This document shows positions 46,342 through 54,865 of a stretch of 64,000 nt of DNA, one piece after another. The DNA comes from CAVPMW01 sp963706515 (GTDB taxonomy: Bacteria > Chloroflexota > Anaerolineae > Anaerolineales > UBA4823). Made by a program: the position numbers and the translations under genes. The stretch is from assembly GCA_963706515.1 (NCBI GenBank), contig CAVPMW010000008.1, positions 124,001-188,000 of the forward strand. The letters are read 5' to 3'. Below the pieces are notes generated by a model. It was not told where the DNA came from and made no database searches. It saw only the letters and a list, made by a program, of their open reading frames with translations. Numbering within the stretch: position 1 is the first letter of the stretch; each line of letters begins with the position of its first letter.

Positions 46342-46885
46342 CTAACTGAGTGCGCTCCCACAATAGGGGCAGTGACTCCAATCTTCATTCACCGGGCGCC
46401 CGCAGCTCGGACAGCTGCGGGTTGCCGCCTCGGGAGCCTCTGCCTCTGCAGCTGCTGGGGCTGGCTCGGAAACATCGGTTGTACCAACCGTGAGTTGTGC
46501 CAACCGTAGTTGTTCCAACCGCAGCCGGAGCAGGCGTCTGCGGGCGTCTCTGGCTCAGCAATGCAATTAATGCGATCAGAGCTAGCAGCCCCAGGAAGCC
46601 CAGGCAAAACAGCGGCCTGACGAAAAATCCCAAGGGGAATAAGCCACCAAAGCGGTATCCGTACATCCGACCGTAGGGCATCATTGGCAGCCTGCCGTTC
46701 GGGCGCAGCGGCATCTGATACGGTGGGATGACTTGCCCGCCGAAGGAGGGTCGTGCGGCTCGCGCATTCATGATCCACGGGATCCCACCCAGGCGGTAGA
46801 ATGCAAAGGCGCCAACCGCAGCAAAACCGCAGAGGAGGATCACGACGATAATAATTCCCAATATCCATTTCCAAACCGGTCTCAT
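46342..46885 (-). CDS. Membrane protein with C-terminal zinc ribbon (one frameshift)
   Basis: Read on the - strand from ATG 46885. TM helices lie at about 8-30 and 86-110, with a P/R/G/M-rich loop between. Then, after one extra base near 46495, the frame continues V-G-T-T-D-V-S-E-P-A-P-A-A-A, an A/E/P linker, and a zinc ribbon C-P-S-C-G-R-P and C-P-Y-C-G-S-A-L-S before TAG at 46342-46344. About 180 residues. The intact ribbon in the shifted frame shows the break is not decay. Function unknown; such ribbons on small membrane proteins are common in Chloroflexota. Confidence 0.65.
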
Positions 46886-47073
46886 ATGCTACCTCCAGAT
46901 AGATCCGACAGCTCATTAATGAACTGGGGTTTTCTTTTAACAGCCCATTTTATCGGCCATTTCTCCTTCAAAAATACAACATTTATAATCATAGCACTGG
47001 TTAATTAACAATCGATGAACAGAATAAAAGATGCTTGCGACACGACCTCCCCCTGGCTGCTCGGCTTGGAGGA

Positions 47074-47113
47074 TAAGAAAAAGGATCCTGGCGATTCGTC
47101 CGGCCGGGATCCT
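47074..47113 (-). terminator. Rho-independent terminator after the AOR-MoaD operon
   Basis: On the - strand AGGATCCCGGC (47113-47103) pairs with its partner at 47092-47082 (one G-T wobble) across a 10-base loop, followed by TTTTTCTT. It lies 27 bases after the MoaD-like stop codon. Confidence 0.8.
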
Positions 47114-47139
47114 CGATCATGACTGTCATAAAATCCGGC

Positions 47140-47394
47140 TCAAACCCCTCCGGACATTGCCGGCATTAAATTGAGAGCGTCCCCATCTTGAAGAATATAT
47201 TCTGAGCTGACCACGTGACCGTTGGCGGCAAGGAGAAGCGCATCCTCCGGCAAGCTGATCTCGAGCATGGCAAGCAGGTCGCTCAGGCAGCTCCCCTCGG
47301 GTAAATCTACCTCCAGGCGATCAATCCTTCCGTCAGGACCGGATTGCTGGAGGATGGAGTGTAAGCGAACCTGAATGTGCATGCGCGCCGGCAT
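47140..47394 (-). CDS. MoaD/ThiS-family sulfur carrier protein
   Basis: 84 residues from ATG 47394, which shares two bases with the stop codon of the AOR gene (TAATG). Beta-grasp features: V-R-L-H-S-I-L at the N-terminus, D-L-L-A-M-L, V-S-S-E-Y-I-L-Q-D-G-D-A-L-N-L-M-P-A-M-S-G-G-V at the end. The functional tail is normally exactly G-G; here a valine follows, so the tail might need trimming, or it may not act as a sulfur donor. Fusion of fate with the AOR gene (coupled start) suggests it helps make or insert the tungsten/molybdenum pterin. Confidence 0.82.
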   Translation of the reverse strand: MPARMHIQVRLHSILQQSGPDGRIDRLEVDLPEGSCLSDLLAMLEISLPEDALLLAANGHVVSSEYILQDGDALNLMPAMSGGV

Positions 47395-49126
47395 TATTCC
47401 CAATCAAAGAGCGTATCCAGGTCCTCATTGGGGACGTCAAAGACGGTATTCATGGGAGGCAGCGCTTCACGCGTCATCCATTCCGGGAGGCGGTCATCAG
47501 CGGAGGTGAAACCTGCCAGGCGGTTGAATTCACGTTCCAGCTGCAGGGTCTCTCGCCCAAGCACCTGCAGCAGGTCTTCCGGAACATCCCAGCCATAACG
47601 GGCGTGGATAAAATTCGGGATCACTAGCGGCGCTCTGCCGAAACCAAAAGTGGCAAAATTGCATGCGCCGAGCGTATCATATCCAGCCAGGTTGATTTGG
47701 GCTTTTCGGGAGAGGTTTGCCTGCCCCGCCGGATCCAAATGGTCGACTTTTGCCCGGATAGTCAGCCCCGCGGTGTGGTCAGCGCCCTGGGGCGAAGTGG
47801 CATAGGTTACACCGGTCCCTTTGATGCTGCGGGGATCGTAGGCAGACATTGCCTGGCCTTTTACCACGGGCACCCGTTCGATACCGAATACTCTACCAGT
47901 CATCTGGGCGCCATTACCCAATATACGCCCTAAGGGAGTTCCCCGCCGGATCTCCTGGATCAATTCCATCGCCCTGGCGGAGTCGCCGAATTGCAGCAGC
48001 CCGGCTTCGGCAGCCACGCCCAGCGCGGCGCCGATCTCGATCGAATCCAGACCAAGATCGTCCACCTCCCAGTTCAAGCGGGCAATGGCGTCCAGGTCAG
48101 CAATTCCCAGGTTAGAGCCCATCAATCCGATCGTCTCATACTCCAGCGGCGAGACGATCATCTTCCCATCCGGTCCTCCGTATACATTCGAGCTGCGGAT
48201 GGTACAGCCTGCCATACAGGCATGCGATGTATCGCAATCCCCGCCACGGTCGAGCTGGGTCTGGCGCATGAATTCACCCGAGATATTTTCTGCCCCTTCG
48301 AACGAGCCGCTCGAAAAGTTCCGCGTCGGCAGCGCTCCGAAGCTGTTGCACATCAGGGTCATGGCGGCGGTGCCATAATCCCGGTATACGCTCGATTGCG
48401 GGTGGTTCAGGACAGCCTGGTTATATTCCTTGCGTGTAGTTTGGAAAGCTTCAGGATCTGCAATAGGGGGTTTCTCTCCGGCTGAGCCATCGATGACGAT
48501 CGCTTTCAGCCCTTTTGAGCCCATCACCGCGCCCATCCCACCCCGCGCCGCTATCCGGGACGGCACCCGGTCTTTATCCAGGTTCTGGATGCCGGCGGCG
48601 GAAAGGCGCATTTCACCGCCAGGACCGATCAAGGCGATAGCAATCTTGTTCCCATACCGCTCCAGCAGCGGCTGGGCGGCTGAATAGACGCCTAATCCAG
48701 CGATGTCGTCGGCGGGTTCGAAACGCACGCCAGACGCGCTGATGTGCAGGAGCCACCAGCCCGCTTGGAGGGGCTGGTCTTCAATAATAAGCGCCTTGAG
48801 CCCCAGCAGCATGAGCTGCATCCCCGTTCTGCCGCCCGCGTTGCTCTCTTTCCCGCCGCCGGTTAAAGGGTCTTCGCCCCGATCGAGATGCGGTCGCAGC
48901 TCGAAAGCATGTGCCCGACGAGCAAACCCGGAGTAAAGATCAGCTTGTTTTGCGGTCCCAGCGGGTAGCAGGTGGGAGGTACTTCATCCAGGAGGATGCG
49001 CGCCAACAAGCCGCGCCCACCCAGGCGTTCCCATTCCTCCGGCACCCGCTCGCGGGAGAACGATTGTGTGCGCATATTCACGCGTAAAACAGTGTATTCA
49101 TAATTGGGGTCTTCAGAATTCTCCAT
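47394..49126 (-). CDS. Aldehyde:ferredoxin oxidoreductase family protein (one frameshift)
   Basis: Read on the - strand from ATG 49126 (GAGGA six bases upstream). The N-terminal part ends near 48865; one missing G at about 48862 hides I-S-I-G-A-K-D-P-L-T-G-G-G-K-E-S-N-A-G-G, a strong AOR signature. The rest runs to 47394. About 577 residues. G-G-M-G-A-V-M-G-S-K-G-L-K-A-I is the pterin-binding block. The Fe-S motif region reads D-T-S-H-A-C-M-A-G-C, where a serine seems to occupy the first cysteine position of C-x2-C-x3-C; C-N-F-A-T later could give the last ligand. It oxidises aldehydes or reduces acids with ferredoxin via tungsten-bispterin. Confidence 0.85.
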
Positions 49127-49254
49127 GAAATCCTCATCAAGCAAAATAAAAAGCAATATTAATCAGTTCAATCACTCAGAGAGATAAGCTGCTAAATTAA
49201 AGCATCTGCTGAGAAATTCTAAACCAAATGACCATTTGTTGAGCATTAATATTT

Positions 49255-49356
49255 AGTATCTATCCGAAAATGGATACGAGAACCGATTTTATGGTGTGCG
49301 CGTCGAAGCCGCGCACACCATAAAATCGGAACACCTCGTATTTTCGGACAGATTCT
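49255..49356. repeat. ~103-bp palindromic repeat element, copy 2
   Basis: Same outer arms as 6093-6195 (AGTATCTATCCGAAAATGGAT on the left; TTTTCGGACAGATTCT on the right) and a core hairpin ACCGATTTTATGGTGTGCGCG with its complement. It abuts the stop codon of the QueA-like gene, where it can act as a transcript end. Core bases differ from copy 1 in paired positions. Confidence 0.85.
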
Positions 49357-50450
49357 TAAAGGATCAGATTCATGTCACCGAATTCGTGCCACAAGTAGCC
49401 GAGGCTGATCGCTTCCTGATATGCCGCCTGTAAGCGCCTCGGCTCGACAAATGCGCTGAGCAGATCCAGGTGGCTGGCGTGCGGCTCGTGGAACCCGGTC
49501 AGCAGCGCGTCGGTCACGCGCAGTTTGTAATCCGCACTGATGTGCAGGTTTGTCCAACCGGATATGGCTTCCAGACTTCCCGCCCTGCTGGCTGCAGTTT
49601 CCAGCGCGCGCACTACAGTGGTCCCGACGGCAATGATACGTTTCCCATGCTCGTGAGCCGCGTTGATTTCCTGTGCAGTCTCGCCAGGTATGCTAAATTC
49701 CTCCTCATAAACTGGATGAGCGGCATCGATGCTTTCGTCGCGAGTCGCGGATAGGCTTGTGTGGAGGGAAATCGAGGCCAGTTTCACGCCGCGGTGCTGC
49801 AGGTTGAGCAGGAGCTCCCAGGTAAACGGTCTTCCGGCAGATGGCATTTCAACGGACCCCGGGACGGTGGCGTAGACCGTCTGGTAAAGGTCGAGCGGGT
49901 AAGTATCACCGACATAGGAGTAGCGGATCGGCTCCCCAAGGCGATAAATGAGGTCGAGCAAAGGGATGCAGCAGCGGTCGAATTGGATTTGCCACAAGAA
50001 TGGCAGGTCGGTGCGCCGCCCGATGACGAGGGCAGTCAGTCCCATGCCAAAATTCAGCAGCATTCCGCTGTGACCGGTTTGTTTGGTCCCATCTAACAGC
50101 AGCCCATCCCACAGGTCATCCGCACGGCGCTGTGCCAGGCGCAGCTCGACCGGGTTGCCTTGCTCATCGTGCGCCTGCAGCAGCGCGGGCAGCGTCCGGC
50201 TGTTATTCACTACCAGCAAGTCGCCGAAGTCCAGATAATCACCCAACGCGTCGAAGCGGGTATGGAGGGGGGCGCCTGTGAACCGGGGAAGCACCATCAA
50301 ACGGACATGGTCACGGCGCAAGCCTCGGTATTCCGCTGGAGTGTGCGCTTCCAGCTCCTCCGGGAGGATAAAGTTAACCGGTCCGGTTACCGGCATAGGT
50401 ATCGATGCTCGATCGTCCCCCAATCCTTCAGGGTGTGGACCGTCGCTCAT
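49356..50450 (-). CDS. QueA-like S-adenosylmethionine:tRNA ribosyltransferase-isomerase family, divergent
   Basis: 364 residues, normal for QueA. Family blocks: D-F-G-D-L-L-V-V-N-N-S-R-T-L-P-A (about 74-89), Y-Q-T-V-Y-A-T-V-P-G-S-V-E-M-P-S-A-G (about 193-211), I-I-A-V-G-T-T-V-V-R-A-L-E and T-D-A-L-L-T-G-F-H. The usual A-G-L-H-F-T is A-G-R-P-F-T here, and P-F-T-W-x-F is altered, so a histidine typical of true QueA is lost. It is therefore a paralogue that may have another substrate or be a weak enzyme. It forms an operon (4-bp overlap) with the SDR gene upstream. Confidence 0.75.
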   Translation of the reverse strand: MSDGPHPEGLGDDRASIPMPVTGPVNFILPEELEAHTPAEYRGLRRDHVRLMVLPRFTGAPLHTRFDALGDYLDFGDLLVVNNSRTLPALLQAHDEQGNPVELRLAQRRADDLWDGLLLDGTKQTGHSGMLLNFGMGLTALVIGRRTDLPFLWQIQFDRCCIPLLDLIYRLGEPIRYSYVGDTYPLDLYQTVYATVPGSVEMPSAGRPFTWELLLNLQHRGVKLASISLHTSLSATRDESIDAAHPVYEEEFSIPGETAQEINAAHEHGKRIIAVGTTVVRALETAASRAGSLEAISGWTNLHISADYKLRVTDALLTGFHEPHASHLDLLSAFVEPRRLQAAYQEAISLGYLWHEFGDMNLIL

Positions 50451-51202
50451 AGCGATTCCTGCTCGCCGATAAATTCCTGGGCGTTGAAGCGCTGGTTGGT
50501 GATTTCCCTGGATTTATCCGAGGCAAGGAAGACGAACACCGGTGTCACCAGGTCTGGATCTGCCCATTCAGCAGCGTCGCCTTCCGGCTCGGAGGCGCGT
50601 TTCATGGCAGTATTCATATCGCCCGGATCGACGCTGTTGATGCGCACGCCGGTTCCTTCCAGCTCGGCTGCCCAGGTGCGCGTGAGATGGTCCAGCGCGG
50701 CTTTGGATACCCCGTATGCACCCCATGTCGGATAGCCGTGGACGCCTGCGTCAGAGCTGACATTAATAATTGAGCCGCTTCGCCGCGACAGCATCTGACC
50801 GACCAGCGCCCGAGTGAGCATGAACGGTCCACTGACATTGGTACGCAGCACGATTTCGAAATCATCGATCGGATAATCGATCAAGTAGGGCATGGGAGTA
50901 GGTCCAAGCGCGGAGGCGTTATTTACCAGCACATCGATATTGCCGAAATTTGCCAGAGCTTCGCCAGCCAGGCGCTCGATATCTGCCCGCAGCGAGACGT
51001 CTGCGACGACGCTCAGGACCCGCGCGCCGGTCGCTTTCACCTGCCGCTCTACTTCTGCCAGGTCCCTGGCGCTTGAAGGACGTGAATTGATGACCAGGCT
51101 CGCTCCGTGGCGGGCGAATTCCAGCGCCAGGCTGCGCCCTAAACCGCGTGACGAGCCTGTAATCAGACACGTCTTACCGGTAAGGTCAATTGAGTTATTC
51201 AT
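50447..51202 (-). CDS. Short-chain dehydrogenase/reductase
   Basis: 251 residues, classical SDR. T-G-S-S-R-G-L-G (about 15-22) binds the cofactor; R-P-S-S after the second beta strand hints at NADP. N-N-A-S, catalytic serine in N-V-S-S-D-A-G and Y-x3-K in Y-G-V-S-K are all present. It overlaps the QueA-like gene, so the two are cotranscribed. Substrate not readable. Confidence 0.88.
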   Translation of the reverse strand: MNNSIDLTGKTCLITGSSRGLGRSLALEFARHGASLVINSRPSSARDLAEVERQVKATGARVLSVVADVSLRADIERLAGEALANFGNIDVLVNNASALGPTPMPYLIDYPIDDFEIVLRTNVSGPFMLTRALVGQMLSRRSGSIINVSSDAGVHGYPTWGAYGVSKAALDHLTRTWAAELEGTGVRINSVDPGDMNTAMKRASEPEGDAAEWADPDLVTPVFVFLASDKSREITNQRFNAQEFIGEQESL

Positions 51203-51255
51203 TATTTCATAGTCCTTATTTACATCTAAAGGTTCGCAACCGTCATCTCGATGGA

Positions 51256-51775
51256 TTAATCATTCAGCATCTCGCCAGTGGATTCCCGGCTGAATGCAGA
51301 TTGAATTACAGCGCGGCATCTTTTAATCTTAGCGCCAGCCGGCGGGTGATCCAGCTCACGCGCTTCAACCTGCAGGGCAACCTGGTCGAGCGTGATCTCC
51401 GCCAGTTTCTGGTATGCCGCTCCTTCTACCTCACGGAAAATACCTGCCAGCACCGGCTGCATGTTTCGCCCGCAAATGCAGTAGGGGTTAGCCTTACGCG
51501 TATCGAGGAAAAATATCTCGGTGTCTCTCACCGCACAAAATACTTCGAGCAAGGTAATCTCTCTGGCGGACGCGCGCCAGGTTTACACCGCCTCCTGCGC
51601 CAAGTTGCGCGGTAATCAACCCTGCACGGCGCAGTGACCCCAGCAAACGGCGGATGACGACTGGGTTTGTGTTTGCGCTCACTGCCAGATATTCTGAAGT
51701 GGTTGGCTGGCACTTATTCTCGACCGCAAGCAGAGTCAGGATGTGCAGTGCAACGGGAAAGCGAGTGTTGTTCAT
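51256..51775 (-). CDS. Rrf2 family transcriptional regulator (one frameshift)
   Basis: Read on the - strand from ATG 51775 (GAGG upstream) to ~51560, then from ~51555 to 51256; one extra base near 51560 in C-A-G-A-G-A-G. About 173 residues. The winged helix is visible: F-P-V-A-L-H-I-L-T-L-L-A, T-S-E-Y-L-A-V-S-A-N-T-N-P-V-V-I-R-R-L-L-G-S-L, and G-L-I-T-A-Q-L-G-A-G-G-G, the Rrf2 wing. After the break comes I-T-L-L-E-V-F. C-I-C near residue 110 is the only cysteine pair there, so a full [2Fe-2S] site as in IscR/NsrR is doubtful. Confidence 0.75.
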
Positions 51776-51789
51776 TATTACCTCGATTA

Positions 51790-51808
51790 TGTAACAATTA
51801 TAGTTACA
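51790..51808. promoter_or_regulatory. Operator-like inverted repeat before the Rrf2 gene
   Basis: TGTAAC-AATTATA-GTTACA: a perfect 6-bp inverted repeat with a 7-base centre, 15 bases before the Rrf2 start codon. Position and symmetry fit autoregulation by the Rrf2 dimer. The rest of the 290-bp gap to the histidine kinase gene is AT-rich and shows no other gene. Confidence 0.6.
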
Positions 51809-52065
51809 ATTTAATCGCAGGTCAAGCAAATGTACATTTTCTCGCCGATTTATATTTAGCGGAGTTTAGCTGTTGGGAAGAAATATCCTGGGTAAAACCA
51901 TTATTAATTTATTAAGATATTCTTCACATTATTCATCTAATATTCATGCTATAATCTCAGCACCAAGTTAATAATCCACGAAAAGCAGGGAGATTTTAGA
52001 TTTAATTTAACTTTGGTTGGGTAATCTTATTGCATGACGCTTAGAGCGGGGAAATCATTGCAGAG

Positions 52066-53457
52066 ATGACATTCCTTATCAAACTAAATCGATCCAAACA
52101 AATAACGTGGTTAACTGAACACTTATGGCGTTTGAGTTGGGGGATCATAGCGCTCATCTTCATTGCAATGTTTGTATTTGAACTGGAAGAACATTGGCCG
52201 ATCAATATCACCAACCTTGAATCTGATTTTTTGCGCGAGACCGTATTTTTTACCGCTGGTACATCGCTTTCCATATGGATTGCCTTTAAACATTGGTCGC
52301 GTTCAAGAAAAATATGGGTAGATAAAATCAAATATCTTGACCGGTTGCAGGCGGTTAACCGGCAATTGACTCGCATCGAAAGATGGGATGAACTGACCTA
52401 CCGGATGTTAGTCCTTTTGCAGGAGTATGCCCCTATCAGGGCTGCCACTCTATGGTTGTTCGACAGAAGCACAGAATCCTTTGAGTTTATCTCCAGGGTG
52501 AACTCCTCTGAAGAGAATGAAATTCCACTCCAGGGAACCGAATCCAGAATCGCTTGTAATTTCGTTTCCGCGCAAAGCTCCTTATTCCCATCTATCTCAC
52601 CGTGTTTATGTTCCCTGCGTGCTGAATCTTCCAACCCGAGCCGTCACTACTGCCTGCCATTAATCCATGCAGGCTTACCGATCGCTATGATCCAGCTGTA
52701 TCTACCGCCAGGGGTTTCATTTTCCCAGGAGCAGGTCCAGTTTTTGCATGATATGGCGCCTGAAATGGCGATGGCGATCGACGCGGTCCAGCCGCAGACT
52801 TCTGCCAGCGTAAAAGCCAGAATCGTGGATGTCGAGCGGCGCAATATCTCACGCCTCTTGCACGGGACGCTCGGTCAGGATCTAGCCTTTTTACAGCTGA
52901 AGCTGGACCAGGTGATTCAAGACATTCGCCTGCTCTCCGATCCTGATGCGGCGCAGCAGGAGCTGCAAAATATTCTCGAACTTGCCAGCCTAACCAGTCA
53001 AAAGACGCGTGCCTTAATGTCCGAGCTGAATGGCAGCTTATCGAATGACCTGGGAGGCCGGCTTGTGGAGCACGCTGAATCTGTTGCCCAGCGGGCAAAT
53101 ATCCGTTTGCTTCTCGCCTGTGAAGGCGAACCTCGCCCACTTCCAGCTTCCATCCAACGCCAGGTCTATTTTATCTTCGAAGAAGCGTTGACCAATATCG
53201 TAAAACATTCCGGAGCCGAAGAAGTACGGATAAGGATTGCCTGGATGGAGGATTGCCTGCATCTTGATATTTCAGATGACGGCAACGGTTTCGATCCGAA
53301 TCTGATCCAGGACGCCAACCGGCATTTCGGTTTGACGATGATCAAGGATATTACTGATGAATTAGATGCAGTTTACAGGATTGAATCCTCTAATGAGTTC
53401 TGGTACACGACTCACCTTTTCGTTGCCATTAAGCCCAATCGCGAATTATCATCCTGA
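52066..53457 (+). CDS. Sensor histidine kinase (NarL/LiaS-type, HisKA_3)
   Basis: 463 residues. Two membrane segments at about 22-40 and 60-78; a GAF-like domain at about 110-245; then the HisKA_3 dimerisation region with H266 in S-R-L-L-H-G-T-L-G-Q-D-L. The ATPase part has E-E-A-L-T-N-I-V-K-H-S (N box) and D-D-G-N-G-F-D (G1). Lipid- or cytoplasm-sensing is likely, as the periplasmic loop is short (about 20 residues). Its partner regulator lies 49 bp downstream. Confidence 0.9.
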   Translation: MTFLIKLNRSKQITWLTEHLWRLSWGIIALIFIAMFVFELEEHWPINITNLESDFLRETVFFTAGTSLSIWIAFKHWSRSRKIWVDKIKYLDRLQAVNRQLTRIERWDELTYRMLVLLQEYAPIRAATLWLFDRSTESFEFISRVNSSEENEIPLQGTESRIACNFVSAQSSLFPSISPCLCSLRAESSNPSRHYCLPLIHAGLPIAMIQLYLPPGVSFSQEQVQFLHDMAPEMAMAIDAVQPQTSASVKARIVDVERRNISRLLHGTLGQDLAFLQLKLDQVIQDIRLLSDPDAAQQELQNILELASLTSQKTRALMSELNGSLSNDLGGRLVEHAESVAQRANIRLLLACEGEPRPLPASIQRQVYFIFEEALTNIVKHSGAEEVRIRIAWMEDCLHLDISDDGNGFDPNLIQDANRHFGLTMIKDITDELDAVYRIESSNEFWYTTHLFVAIKPNRELSS

Positions 53458-53506
53458 TTTATAAAAACCTTTTTACCGGTCACGATGCAATTATCGGAGT
53501 GATAAG

Positions 53507-54229
53507 ATGTTATATTCCAATGGCAAGTCACGCGAGAACGGAAACCACTATCCTATGCCTACCCGGGTCCTTGTGGTCGATGATCATACCCTTTTCCGTC
53601 AGGGATTGATCAGCCTGTTGAGCAGCCAAAAGGATTTCTCGGTCGTTGGCGAGGCCAGCAACGTGAGTGAAGCGCTAGGGAAAAGCGGCGCGCTGACCCC
53701 AGATATGATCCTCCTGGATATCAACTTACCGGATGGAAGCGGATTGGATGCAATCCGACAAATCCTTTCATTATCACCAGCCTCGAAGGTTGTCCTGCTG
53801 ACCGTTTATGAGTCGGATGATTTCCTGCTCATCGCTCTGGCAAACGGAGCCAAGGGATATATATTCAAGACGATGCCCGTCGCTGGATTGCTGGCTGCTT
53901 TGCGAGGTGTCAGGCGCGGCGAAGCCGCCATTACCCGGACGATGACCGATCGAATTTTGGATGAATACTCGCGGCTGATGTCTACAATGATACAAAGCTC
54001 GAGTACTGCGGATGTCAATCAGCTCAGCCATAGGGAACTGGAAGTGCTCCACCTCCTCGGCAGTGAAGCGACGAACCGCTCGATTGCAGAACGCTTATTT
54101 ATCAGCGAGCACACCGTTAAAATCCACGTCCACCATATCCTCGATAAACTTAACCTGACGAACCGGCGAGAAGCAGCGAAATTTGCGCGCCGCAAAGGAT
54201 ACAACAGTCTGCCGCCTGATTTTAGTTGA
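53507..54229 (+). CDS. LuxR/NarL-family response regulator
   Basis: 240 residues, start ATG 53507 with GGAG upstream. Receiver: L-V-V-D-D-H-T-L-F-R-Q-G with acidic pair at D24/D25, phosphoacceptor D71 in L-L-D-I-N-L-P, and the T/K pair in L-L-T-V and Y-I-F-K-T. The C-terminal LuxR HTH: L-S-H-R-E-L-E-V-L-H-L-L-G, S-I-A-E-R-L-F-I-S-E-H-T-V-K-I-H-V-H-H-I-L-D-K-L. Cognate of the upstream kinase. A terminator follows 59 bp later. Confidence 0.92.
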   Translation: MLYSNGKSRENGNHYPMPTRVLVVDDHTLFRQGLISLLSSQKDFSVVGEASNVSEALGKSGALTPDMILLDINLPDGSGLDAIRQILSLSPASKVVLLTVYESDDFLLIALANGAKGYIFKTMPVAGLLAALRGVRRGEAAITRTMTDRILDEYSRLMSTMIQSSSTADVNQLSHRELEVLHLLGSEATNRSIAERLFISEHTVKIHVHHILDKLNLTNRREAAKFARRKGYNSLPPDFS

Positions 54230-54287
54230 AGGAAGGCGAGTCCAAATCTTCCTGATCGGGTTAAACCAAAATCTTAATCGTTTTAGA

Positions 54288-54317
54288 GAGAGCTATCCCA
54301 AAGATAGCTCTTTTTTT
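54288..54317 (+). terminator. Rho-independent terminator after the two-component pair
   Basis: GAGCTATC (54290-54297) pairs with GATAGCTC (54303-54310), loop of 5 bases, then seven T. Strong and correctly placed. Confidence 0.9.
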
Positions 54318-54441
54318 AGCTCCTGGGTACTATCAGGGGTTATAGATTTTAGTCAAAATCCCGATATATTAATTCAGACAGATATTAACTTGTATGTAGG
54401 AGTGTCGCAGCCGAAGAAAAAAGTCCGGCAATTCGCCTACA

Positions 54442-54456
54442 AACTGCGTAAGTCCT
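54442..54456 (-). repeat. AGGACTTACGCAGTT motif, - orientation
   Basis: Exact reverse complement of the 38568-38582 motif, 20 bases before a small gene. See the 7818-7995 segment for a related pair of ends. Confidence 0.45.
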
Positions 54457-54475
54457 TATATGGTTAGTTTATGGG

Positions 54476-54820
54476 ATGAGCTCAAAGCGGATATTGATAG
54501 TGAACCCTGGATATGTAATCGCAGATGGGGTAGTGCGTGCACTATCCCAGGATGCCGTTTGGCAAGTAGAGACCATCCCTTACCTGGATGATGCCACCTT
54601 ATTAGGATATATCAACGGTTCCCTACCAGATGTAATCGTGGTAGACGAATGCGTTCCTTCAATTAACTTGGGTGTACTTTTGGACGGACTAATACAGAAG
54701 AACAATTTACAGATTATTACGATCAATCCAAACAATTCCATGCTGAGCGTTGTTCGATTGCACCAATTTAAGATATCTCAATTCGATGACCTGGTCGATT
54801 ACTTACAAATGTCAGATTGA
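54476..54820 (+). CDS. Degenerate receiver-like protein
   Basis: 114 residues. The secondary-structure pattern and I-L-I-V-N-P-G-Y-V, then P-D-V-I-V-V-D-E-C-V-P and I-I-T-I-N-P resemble a CheY-type receiver in miniature. The phosphoacceptor aspartate is present (D in V-V-D-E), but the N-terminal acidic pair is N-P and the lysine is not clear. It is probably a pseudo-receiver that may bind a partner. It follows the NarL pair but after a terminator, so it is transcribed separately or with the cupredoxin gene. Start ATG 54476 has no good ribosome site. Confidence 0.5.
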   Translation: MSSKRILIVNPGYVIADGVVRALSQDAVWQVETIPYLDDATLLGYINGSLPDVIVVDECVPSINLGVLLDGLIQKNNLQIITINPNNSMLSVVRLHQFKISQFDDLVDYLQMSD

Positions 54821-54865
54821 AACCGTTACTTGTAATGAATTAAATACCGTTTGAGGAGGTGAAAA

